In this document: one piece after another, positions 1 to 7,024 of the stretch
Layout of the letters: each line of letters begins with the position of its first letter
How positions within the stretch are numbered: the first letter of the stretch is position 1
Source of the DNA: Thermoplasmata archaeon
Lineage (GTDB): Archaea; Thermoplasmatota; Thermoplasmata; Sysuiplasmatales; Sysuiplasmataceae
Assembly (NCBI GenBank): GCA_021796175.1
Contig: JAJYOM010000017.1
Span: forward strand, 1-18,047
Length of the DNA stretch: 18,047 nt
Direction of reading: 5' to 3'
Made by a program: the position numbers and the translations under genes
The notes under the pieces: model-generated
Told to the model about the DNA's origin: nothing
Seen by the model: only the letters and a program-made list of their open reading frames with translations
Database searches by the model: none

Positions 1-530
1 TCTAGTATGTTGAATACAGTCCTGAAAGGCAGCGCCTTCCTGACAGGCGACACGTTCTTCATCGCCGGATGGTACAGAGGCGCAAACAGGAAAGTGATGC
101 CCGCTTCACGCAGCATTGCCGATGCCCTGTCGGGCTCAATCGATATGTTGATGCCGAGAGCCTCGAGCAGGTCCGCACTTCCGCTTCTGCTTGTGACTGA
201 CCTGTTGCCGTGCTTCGCAACAGGTACGCCCGAGGATGCGACAACAAACGAGCTGACTGTCGAGACGTTGTATGTCTTAACCCTGGCGCCGCCGGTACCG
301 CACAGATCCATAGTTCCGTCAGGCGCCCTGACCCTCTTGCACCTCTCCCTCATCACGCCTGCAATCGCGGCAAGCTCCTCGGCCGTTTCACCCTTCATCC
401 TCATCCCTGTCAGGAAGGAGGCCATCTCGGCCTCGCTTGCCTTTCCCTCCATTATTGAAATGGCCGCCTCCCTCGCCTCATCCTCTGTGAGATCCATCCT
501 GTCGGAGACCTTGGCCAGAATTCCCTTCAG
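1..530 (-). CDS. trpD: Anthranilate phosphoribosyltransferase, partial (3' end beyond window)
   Basis: Transfers phosphoribose from PRPP to anthranilate, the second step of the tryptophan branch; cytosolic. About 176 N-terminal residues are visible. Family landmarks in order are the N-terminal helical segment ending in RMKGET, the PRPP-binding CGTGG, YNVST, KHGNRSVTSRSGSADLLEALG, and YHPAMKNV followed by RTVFNIL at the window edge. The residue after CGTGG is Ala where the family normally has Asp. Start choice: the first ATG in frame (497) would remove about 11 residues (LKGILAKVSDR) that match the first helix of homologues, and no ATG, GTG or TTG lies upstream in frame. A CTG at 530-528 overlaps the trpG stop as CTGA and follows a GAGGGGATCC ribosome-binding-like stretch, so I place the start there. 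The last visible codon begins GA, where homologues have Gly of GPLTNP; this may be an edge artefact. It is the last visible gene of the twelve-gene run. Identity is firm; the start is an inference. Confidence 0.93.
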   Translation of the reverse strand, partial: MKGILAKVSDRMDLTEDEAREAAISIMEGKASEAEMASFLTGMRMKGETAEELAAIAGVMRERCKRVRAPDGTMDLCGTGGARVKTYNVSTVSSFVVASSGVPVAKHGNRSVTSRSGSADLLEALGINISIEPDRASAMLREAGITFLFAPLYHPAMKNVSPVRKALPFRTVFNIL

Positions 531-1114
531 ATGGATCCCCTCACTATCTTCCTGAAATTGAGCAGTATGTCGTAGCCTGACGGCGTCAGTATCGACTCGG
601 GATGAAACTGAAGACCGTATACCTCCCGTTTGCGGTGCCTTAGAGCCATTATCTCCCCTGTCTCGCTCATTGCAGTCACTTCCAGCGAGGACGGGAGTGA
701 CTCATGCTCGACCAGCAGCGAGTGGTACCTTCCTCCCTGCGTCGGCGACTCCACTCCGTCGAAAATGCCCTCCTGCGAATGGGATATCAGGGAAGTCTTG
801 CCGTGCATTACCCGCTCGGCGTGTACGACGCGTCCTCCGAATGCGTGTGCTATGCCCTGATGGCCGAGACAGACGCCTAGGAGCGGTATACCGCTGTCCA
901 TGCGTATGAGCTCAAGGTTCACTCCGAAGTACCTCTTCTTTGAGGGCGTTCCGGGCCCGGGTGATATGACTATGCAGTCCGGATCCATCTTCCGGAACTC
1001 CTTCATTGAAAGCTGGTCATTTCGCCTGACTGTGATTCTGAAGCCGGCCTGGCCCAGTTTCTGGTAGAGGTTGTATGAGAAGGAGTCGTAATTGTCTACA
1101 AGCAGCAGCTTCAT
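527..1114 (-). CDS. trpG: Anthranilate synthase component II, glutamine amidotransferase subunit
   Basis: Hydrolyses glutamine and channels ammonia to TrpE for anthranilate formation. The protein has 195 residues, the usual length for a stand-alone class I amidotransferase of this family. Visible motifs are VDNYDSF at the N-terminus (residues 6-12), the oxyanion-region SPGPG (51-55), the nucleophile elbow GVCLGHQ with Cys82, the anthranilate-synthase-type MHGKTS (103-108), and the rest of the triad, His171 and Glu173, in QFHPES. The start is the ATG one base after the trpE stop (TGAAATG), preceded by GGAGTG at good spacing; a 21-residue upstream extension in frame only reads through the end of trpE. 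The stop overlaps the proposed CTG start of trpD. It could also serve as PabA for 4-amino-4-deoxychorismate synthase, but adjacency to trpE and trpD favours tryptophan synthesis. Confidence 0.97.
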   Translation of the reverse strand: MKLLLVDNYDSFSYNLYQKLGQAGFRITVRRNDQLSMKEFRKMDPDCIVISPGPGTPSKKRYFGVNLELIRMDSGIPLLGVCLGHQGIAHAFGGRVVHAERVMHGKTSLISHSQEGIFDGVESPTQGGRYHSLLVEHESLPSSLEVTAMSETGEIMALRHRKREVYGLQFHPESILTPSGYDILLNFRKIVRGSI

Positions 1115-1115
1115 T

Positions 1116-2432
1116 TCACAGCACTCCCGCGACAGCAAGCAGTGCGCCCAGCTTGCTCTCTGTCTCTGCGAACTCATTTTCAGGGACTGAATCGTGGACT
1201 ATGCCGCCGCCCGCCTGGAGGAATGCACTATCACCCTTCTTGAACAGCGTCCTGATCGATATGGCGCTGTCCAGGGAGCCGTTGAATGAGCAGTAGCCGA
1301 CTGCGCCGGCATAAGGACCCCTCCTCGAACTTTCAAGCTCGTCAATGATCTCCATCGCCCTTATCTTCGGGGCGCCGCTGACTGTTCCTGCCGGGAATAC
1401 GGAGAAGAGAGCATCGACTGCAGTTCGCCCCCTCGCCAGTTTTCCCTCCACCCGGGAGACAATGTGCTGCACATGGCTGTATTTCTCCACTCTCATGTAT
1501 TCAGGGACGCTCACGGTGCCGAATCCCGATACCCTGCCGACATCGTTCCTTGCAAGGTCGACAAGCATGTTGTGCTCCGCCCGTTCCTTCTGATCTGCAA
1601 GCAGCTCGGTCTCCAGTTCCCTGTCTCTTGCAATATTGCCGGTGACAGGCCGGCTGCCTGCAATCGGGTAAGTGATGACATCCCTCCCCTCAACCCTCAC
1701 AAGTGTTTCCGGGCTGGAACCGATGACTTCCCTGTCGCCGAATTTCACGTAGTACATGTACGGGGAGGGATTGATTGCCTTGAGTGCGGTGTAGAAGGGG
1801 AGCATCCCCCTGGTTCCGCTCAGTGAAAGCCTCCTTGAAAGGACGACCTGGAATATGTCGCCTTCCGTTATGTACTCTTTCGCCTTCTCAACAGAGGCCA
1901 GATACCTGCTCTTCGGTATTTCCGGCCTTGCGCGGAGAACCGCTGCCTCCTGTTCCGCCCGATCGGCCGAAAGCAGCTCCCTCTCCCTGTCATCCCCCCA
2001 GGAGAAGTAATAGCTGCCGCCGCCAATGTGATCACAGATGAAACCGTCAGTGAACAGCCCGAGTTCTGCATCCGGAAAACCGGAGGGGCCGTGCCTGTCA
2101 GGCAGCTGCTCGAAGCTCCTTACTGTGTCATACGAGAAATAGCCTACAAAACCGCCCGTGTACGGATAGGGAACTGTCAAAGAAGGCTTCCTGCGTCGCA
2201 TGTTCTCCTTCAGGAAGGCGTCTATGCGCTCCTTCCGGCTTGAGCCGTCAAAGCTTATTCTGCCCCCGGAGTACACAGCCTTCTGTTCCGGCGAAGCACC
2301 GATGAAACTGTAACGGGCGGACCTGCTAGGTCCGGATGCGCTTTCCAGCAGGAAGCAGTCGCTGCCGGAATTGATCATCCGGGAAAAAATATCCACCGGT
2401 GATTCGGCTGAAAAGGACTTTCTGAAAATCAT
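1116..2432 (-). CDS. trpE: Anthranilate synthase component I
   Basis: Converts chorismate plus ammonia to anthranilate and pyruvate, the committed step to tryptophan. The ORF is 438 residues from the ATG at 2432 or 441 from an upstream GTG at 2441. I prefer the ATG because GGTGA lies 5 bases before it, while nothing resembling a ribosome binding site precedes the GTG. The feedback-site motif LLES (residues 28-31) and NPSPYMYY (221-228) are both present; in characterised TrpE proteins these form the tryptophan allosteric pocket, so feedback inhibition is expected. Catalytic-half motifs include PIAGSRP (the alanine fits TrpE rather than PabB), LVDLARND, the HVQH region, GTVSGAPK and AGGGIVHDS. 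The ATG is one base after the lysC stop (TGAAATG), and the same TGAAATG junction recurs between trpE and trpG. Confidence 0.97.
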   Translation of the reverse strand: MIFRKSFSAESPVDIFSRMINSGSDCFLLESASGPSRSARYSFIGASPEQKAVYSGGRISFDGSSRKERIDAFLKENMRRRKPSLTVPYPYTGGFVGYFSYDTVRSFEQLPDRHGPSGFPDAELGLFTDGFICDHIGGGSYYFSWGDDRERELLSADRAEQEAAVLRARPEIPKSRYLASVEKAKEYITEGDIFQVVLSRRLSLSGTRGMLPFYTALKAINPSPYMYYVKFGDREVIGSSPETLVRVEGRDVITYPIAGSRPVTGNIARDRELETELLADQKERAEHNMLVDLARNDVGRVSGFGTVSVPEYMRVEKYSHVQHIVSRVEGKLARGRTAVDALFSVFPAGTVSGAPKIRAMEIIDELESSRRGPYAGAVGYCSFNGSLDSAISIRTLFKKGDSAFLQAGGGIVHDSVPENEFAETESKLGALLAVAGVL

Positions 2433-2433
2433 T

Positions 2434-3807
2434 TCAGTCACCGAAGAATGCGCCGTGCACGGCGTTCATGGCGCTTTTGAGTGCGTTCATTTTCACTGTG
2501 AAATGGTATGCCGCCCTTGACGCACCCGCCGACATCATGCCCACATTCACGCCGATCTTTGAAATGGCTGTGAACACCCTGGCGGCTATTCCCCTCGTTG
2601 TGCCCAGCCCCTCGCCGACGACACACATGAGCGCCACCTGCCTTTCGGTCTCTATCTTCTCAATGCCGTTGTTTGTTCTATCCCTCAAAGCGGCAACAGC
2701 CATGTCAAGGTCGGAAGACTGCACAAGGAAGGCTATGCATGTCTGTGATGTTGTGGCGGACATGATGTTGACCCCCGCTCTTCCAATGAAACCGGATATG
2801 TGTGAAATTGTGCCTGACTGAAAACCACCGCCGCTGACATAGACGCGAACTATGGCCAGGTTCTTCAGGCAGGAAACGCTCTTCACGATGCCGGCAGTCT
2901 TCTTCCTGCCCGAAGTGACAAGTGTCCCGTCGGAAAAAGGCTTGTCCATGTTCCTTATCCTTATTCTTATATTGCCCTCCTCGGCCGGCTCGACAGCCTT
3001 GGGATGCAGGACATTCGCTCCGAAGTATGAGAGTTCGGAAGCCTCGTCGTACGAAAGCTCGGATATCAACTTCGCTGAGGGCACAAAATCGGGGTCTGCT
3101 GTGAGGAAGCCGTCGACATCTTTCCAGATGACTAGCCTGCCTGCACCGACTGCATAGGCAATAACAGAGGCACTGTAGTCTGTACCGTTCCTGCCAAGAA
3201 GAGTAACATGGCCATCGCCGTTCGTGCCGAAGAAGCCTGTTACAACCGGCATCAGCCCCTCTTCTAGCGCTTTTTTCAGCTTGGGACCCGCCTTTCTCCT
3301 TGTGGGTTTTAGAAGTGCGTTTCCATTCTCGTAATTGTTGTCGGTCAGAAGGGGTAGAGCGTCCGCATCGAAAACCCTCGTGCGCCGGCCACCGGCATCA
3401 ATCGCTGCCGCGACCACCCTGGCGGACAGCCGCTCGCCGAAGCTGAGCAGCAGCGCCTTCGTCCTCTGAGTGAGTTCGCCCGTGTAGTAGACGCCGAACA
3501 GTATCCTGCTGAAACTGCCGACTATCCTGTTAATCTCATCTGTGTGCCGTCTGAGCTGTTCGCCGCTGCAGAACTCGGACAACATGCCTGTATGGATCGC
3601 AGCAAGTGATCGTGAGAATGACTCTATTCCCTTTTCACTCAGCCTGCCCGTTATGGCGCCCATTATGCTGTCGGTGACTCCCGAAATCGCGCTGACGACA
3701 AGTATGCATCTGCGCTCGACGGAAACTATTGAGCGTATCCTGCTCACAGACGACGTGTCCCTCAGGCAGGAGCCGCCAAATTTCATTACTGCAGTCTCGT
3801 CTGCCAC
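2434..3807 (-). CDS. lysC: Aspartokinase with tandem C-terminal ACT domains
   Basis: Phosphorylates L-aspartate to aspartyl-4-phosphate. The 457-residue protein has an amino-acid-kinase domain opening with KFGGS (9-13), LLSFGERLSA (120-129), LGRNGTDYSAS (204-214) and WKDVDGFLTADP (228-239). Two ACT domains follow at about 315-378 and 390-457, so allosteric control by an amino acid is expected, but the effector cannot be read from sequence. The GTG start directly abuts the asd stop (TGAGTG). An internal ATG at 3786 would begin just before KFGG and is less likely because it loses the coupling. With Asd, this enzyme makes L-aspartate semialdehyde, which feeds lysine, threonine and methionine synthesis in general and is also a substrate of the ADH synthase encoded by the first gene of the run. 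Its place in an aromatic operon suggests a role in that supply. Confidence 0.95.
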   Translation of the reverse strand: MADETAVMKFGGSCLRDTSSVSRIRSIVSVERRCILVVSAISGVTDSIMGAITGRLSEKGIESFSRSLAAIHTGMLSEFCSGEQLRRHTDEINRIVGSFSRILFGVYYTGELTQRTKALLLSFGERLSARVVAAAIDAGGRRTRVFDADALPLLTDNNYENGNALLKPTRRKAGPKLKKALEEGLMPVVTGFFGTNGDGHVTLLGRNGTDYSASVIAYAVGAGRLVIWKDVDGFLTADPDFVPSAKLISELSYDEASELSYFGANVLHPKAVEPAEEGNIRIRIRNMDKPFSDGTLVTSGRKKTAGIVKSVSCLKNLAIVRVYVSGGGFQSGTISHISGFIGRAGVNIMSATTSQTCIAFLVQSSDLDMAVAALRDRTNNGIEKIETERQVALMCVVGEGLGTTRGIAARVFTAISKIGVNVGMMSAGASRAAYHFTVKMNALKSAMNAVHGAFFGD

Positions 3808-4854
3808 TCATATCACACCCTTGCTGTGCAGTATCTCTGCATTCAGCACCGAGCCGCCCGCCGCACCCCTGATTGTGTTGTGTGTGAGTATGATGAACCG
3901 GACGCGTTCACCCTCGACCCTTATCCTGCCGACTGTCGCAGCCATTCCCCTGGCCCTCTCAGGTGACCCGGCGTTCACGTCCAGCAGCGGCTGGGGCCTG
4001 TTCTTCTCATGCCTGCAGATGACTGGCCTGGCTGGTGCGGAAGGAAGTGAGAGGCGCTGAGGGAGAGATGTGAAGGAGTTGAAGAGGCCGGCTATCTGAG
4101 CAGCATCCGTCTCCCTTCCCACCCTGACAGTGACTGACTCCATATGCCCGTCCCTGACGGGCACCCTGGTGCATGTCGCGCTGACTTCCACCGATGAGCG
4201 CCGCACCGAGCCGTCTTCAAGCGAGCCGAGCATCTTGGGTATCTCCTGCGACATCTTCTCCTCCTCGGAGTCTATGAATGGCACAATATTGGCACTGGAG
4301 TCGAGGGAGGGAACACCCGGATAACCGGCACCGCTAAGCGCCTGCATTGTCGTGACGACCACGCTCCTCAGGCCAAGTGCTGCTATCGGTTTGAGGCCCA
4401 TCGCAAGGCCGATTGAACTGCAGTTGCCGTTTGCGACTATGAAACCATTCTTTCCCTCGACCATCGACAGATGCTCATGATTTACCTCCGGAACAACAAG
4501 CGGCACATCGGAGCGCATCCTGTTCGGTGATGCATTTGTGAATAACCTGCACCCCCTTCGCATCAGTTCCACCTCGGATGCTGCGGCAACATCCGTGGGA
4601 AGCGCGCTGAAGACTGCGTCATACTTCTCACTGGCGACAGCCTCCAGATCAAAAGGCATAATCCGTGCTGAAAGCAGCTCTTCGGAAATACGTGAATCGG
4701 GTATTGTGAGGACATCTGACACGGTCCTCTCGCCTCCCTTCTCCGAACCGTAGAGCGCGGGCAGGTCGAAGTACGGGTGATCGGACAGCATCTCGCAGAA
4801 ACGCTGCCCGACCATTCCGCTCGCACCCAGCACAGCGGCACGCAGCGTGCTCAC
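3808..4854 (-). CDS. asd: Aspartate-semialdehyde dehydrogenase
   Basis: Reduces aspartyl-4-phosphate to L-aspartate semialdehyde with NADPH. The 348-residue protein opens with a Rossmann motif GASGMVGQ (10-17). It carries the catalytic cysteine in NGNCSS (Cys145), ALSGAGYPG (172-180), and the substrate-side TRVPVRDGH with the likely acid-base His237. Length and motif spacing fit the archaeal and fungal ASADH subtype. The start is a GTG overlapping the tyrA stop in GTGA; no competing ATG is near. The stop abuts the lysC start. Gene order is asd then lysC, the reverse of the reaction order. Its product is a direct substrate of the archaeal 2-amino-3,7-dideoxy-D-threo-hept-6-ulosonate synthase encoded at 11560-12357. 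Confidence 0.97.
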   Translation of the reverse strand: MSTLRAAVLGASGMVGQRFCEMLSDHPYFDLPALYGSEKGGERTVSDVLTIPDSRISEELLSARIMPFDLEAVASEKYDAVFSALPTDVAAASEVELMRRGCRLFTNASPNRMRSDVPLVVPEVNHEHLSMVEGKNGFIVANGNCSSIGLAMGLKPIAALGLRSVVVTTMQALSGAGYPGVPSLDSSANIVPFIDSEEEKMSQEIPKMLGSLEDGSVRRSSVEVSATCTRVPVRDGHMESVTVRVGRETDAAQIAGLFNSFTSLPQRLSLPSAPARPVICRHEKNRPQPLLDVNAGSPERARGMAATVGRIRVEGERVRFIILTHNTIRGAAGGSVLNAEILHSKGVI

Positions 4855-5942
4855 TGCCCATACCCCCGGAAGAACTCCCTTCCCCTCTCCATCAGCAGGA
4901 TGAAGTCCGATGAGTCGGCAGAAAATGAGGCTCTCCTGAGATCGGCAAGTGACTTCTCAAGCAGGGAGAAGACGCGTTCCCTGTGGCTGTTGAGGTTCTG
5001 TATTTCATAGTAAAGAGAGGGATTCTCGACTGCAACGTCGAATGTTGTCTGCATCTGTTTCGTGAATGTTGTGCTCGCAAATCTGGAGAGCTCGGCGTAG
5101 TTTCTGCCGCCGTATGCGAGAGCGTTGAAGAGCATTATGTTGGCTGCGTGCGTCATTCCAAGAAGATAGCCCATCAGCTCGTCATGACTCTCCACCTCAA
5201 GCCTGCTTATCGAAAGGCAGGTGTCACTGAACAGGGAGGTTGCCTCATCGGCAGCGGCAGCGCTTCCGCAGTCGCAGACAATGAGATGCTGATCTGCAAG
5301 TGTCCTGGCGCCGGGACCGAACATGGGATGAATGCTTGCAACCTTCATGCCTTCTGCTGCACCGCGCCTCAGCAGCGAGACGATAGGTGACTTTAGGCTG
5401 CAGCTGTCCAGGACGAGTGCCTGTGTCCCTGTCGACATGACCCTCGAAAGCAGTGAAGGCGTGACTGAAATCGGTGTTGAAAGGAGCACAACGTCGGCGT
5501 TGGCGGCCCCCTCCTCGATCCCCTCCGACCTGTATGGTGAGTCACCCGTTACGTCGTTCACGGAGACATCATGTCCCTGTATGTTGAAGAAACTGGAGAA
5601 CCAGCGACCCATTTTTCCGTTTCCCCCCACAATGAAAATCTTCTTGCTTGTTCCCCTGTAGACCCTGATGTCGCTGTAGGACTGCACCGAAACAGCCGCG
5701 TTTATCAGTATCTTTGCGACATCCCTGCCGATCTGCCTGTCCACCCCAAGCCTTGAACATACATCCTCTGCGTGCTCCAGCACCTGGGCCTCTACAGTAT
5801 AATCCCTGAGAGGGGCGCTGTTGTCTCTCTTCAGTCTTCCTATAGCTTCTGCTTCCTTCAGCCTCTCCGCCACAAGGGCGAGTATTTTTTCATCCACAGC
5901 CCTTATCTTATTCCTTATCGAATCGATTTCTTCCTTGTTCAC
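4851..5942 (-). CDS. tyrA: Chorismate mutase-prephenate dehydrogenase fusion
   Basis: Rearranges chorismate to prephenate, then oxidatively decarboxylates it toward tyrosine. The 363-residue protein has an AroQ-type chorismate mutase domain at 1-87 and a TyrA domain at about 100-363, like the enterobacterial T-protein. Aligned by hand to the E. coli P-protein mutase, Arg10, Arg27, Lys38, Asp47, Glu51 and Gln87 match active-site residues, while Val50 and Ala83 replace Arg51 and Ser84. The dehydrogenase part shows VGGNGKMGRW (105-114), Asp130 after the second strand (suggesting NAD), DSCSLKSP (179-186), HPMFGP with likely catalytic His205, and HDELMGYLLGMTH. The GTG start overlaps the aroC stop in GTGA; a longer reading from an upstream methionine only runs back through aroC. 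No prephenate dehydratase or aminotransferase is in the window. Confidence 0.95.
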   Translation of the reverse strand: MNKEEIDSIRNKIRAVDEKILALVAERLKEAEAIGRLKRDNSAPLRDYTVEAQVLEHAEDVCSRLGVDRQIGRDVAKILINAAVSVQSYSDIRVYRGTSKKIFIVGGNGKMGRWFSSFFNIQGHDVSVNDVTGDSPYRSEGIEEGAANADVVLLSTPISVTPSLLSRVMSTGTQALVLDSCSLKSPIVSLLRRGAAEGMKVASIHPMFGPGARTLADQHLIVCDCGSAAAADEATSLFSDTCLSISRLEVESHDELMGYLLGMTHAANIMLFNALAYGGRNYAELSRFASTTFTKQMQTTFDVAVENPSLYYEIQNLNSHRERVFSLLEKSLADLRRASFSADSSDFILLMERGREFFRGYGQ

Positions 5943-7024
5943 TGAAATCCGCTCCGCAGATACAGGTCGGTGAGTGCGATTGAACAGGCTGCCTCCACCA
6001 CAATGACCGCCCTCGGAACTATACACGGGTCATGCCTGCCCTTAACTGTCGTCGCTGTCTCCTCCATACTTTCGAGGTCAACGCTCCTCTGAGGGACTGA
6101 AATGGACGAGGTGGGTTTCACCGCCACCCTGAACACAACGTCCATGCCGTTGGTTATCCCGCCGTTAACGCCGCCCGCATTGTTTGTGCCGGTGGCGACT
6201 CTTTTCATGCCATTCGCTGTTTCTATGACAAACGGATCATTGTTTTCACTGCCCAGGAGTGCCGCAGATCTGAAACCGGAGCCGAACTCGACGCCCTTCA
6301 CTGCCGGGATGGAGAACATCATCTTTGAAATCTCTCCCTCGATCGAATCGAAGAATGGCTCCCCGATGCCGGGCGGCACCCCGGATGCAACACACTCTAT
6401 GACGCCACCCACACTGTCACCCTTCCTTCGTGCATCAAGTATTCTCTCCCTCATCAGCGAGGCGGCTGCCGGGTCGATGCACCTCACTTCGTTCTGGAAC
6501 CTGCCATGCTCTATCTGGCTGAATGTGTATTTACCGCTGTCTGCAACATCATGAATGCTCACGACTCTTGCTGCGACGCCTATGCCCTTCAGCCGCAAAT
6601 ACTGCCTTGCGACAGCGCCTGCTGCAACCAGCGGTGCCGTCATCCTGCCGGAAAACTGGCCACCTCCCCTGTAGTCCGCATATCCCCTGTATTTTACGAA
6701 TGATGTATAGTCTGCATGACCAGGTCGTGGAATCCGTCCCCTTTCGCTGTATGTGGCGCTTCTGACATCAGTGTTTTCAAACAACAGCATCAGTGGTGTT
6801 CCGGTAAGCCTGCCGTCCAGTATACCGCCCCTGGCACTGACGATGTCTGCCTCATGCCTCGCTGTTCCAATCAGGGGCGCGGGCCTTCGCAGGTCCAGTT
6901 CCCTCTGCACCTCCCGTATATCAATCTCAGTGCCTGCAGGAACGCCGTCAAGAAGTGCTCCGACGATCTCACCGTGGCTTTCTCCGAACAGAGTCAGCTT
7001 CAGTGTATGACCGATTGAATTCAT
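5939..7024 (-). CDS. aroC: Chorismate synthase
   Basis: Eliminates phosphate from EPSP to give chorismate, using reduced FMN as a non-consumed cofactor. The 361-residue length is typical. Motifs are LTLFGESHG (10-18) with conserved His17, ELDLRRP (42-48), PRPGHADY (99-106) with His103, the loop GGGQFSGR (120-127), NNAGGVNGGITNG, and GRHDPCIVPRA near the C-terminus. The loop has Gln where many homologues have Arg. The ATG start overlaps the aroA stop in ATGA, and GGTGA sits 7 bases upstream. An in-frame upstream extension of 40 residues lies wholly within aroA and does not resemble the family. It completes the common pathway; the next gene uses its product. Confidence 0.98.
   Translation of the reverse strand: MNSIGHTLKLTLFGESHGEIVGALLDGVPAGTEIDIREVQRELDLRRPAPLIGTARHEADIVSARGGILDGRLTGTPLMLLFENTDVRSATYSERGRIPRPGHADYTSFVKYRGYADYRGGGQFSGRMTAPLVAAGAVARQYLRLKGIGVAARVVSIHDVADSGKYTFSQIEHGRFQNEVRCIDPAAASLMRERILDARRKGDSVGGVIECVASGVPPGIGEPFFDSIEGEISKMMFSIPAVKGVEFGSGFRSAALLGSENNDPFVIETANGMKRVATGTNNAGGVNGGITNGMDVVFRVAVKPTSSISVPQRSVDLESMEETATTVKGRHDPCIVPRAVIVVEAACSIALTDLYLRSGFQ

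Noticed and set aside
7..555. A 182-codon plus-strand open frame at the window start
   Set aside because: It is the antisense shadow of trpD, whose PRPP-binding and substrate motifs are clear on the minus strand.
1115..1177. Upstream start for trpG
   Set aside because: It adds 21 residues encoded within trpE, whereas the protein family starts at the VDNYDSF region.
5943..6026. Upstream start for the chorismate mutase fusion
   Set aside because: The extension reads through the end of aroC; the GTG in GTGA gives the normal mutase N-terminus.
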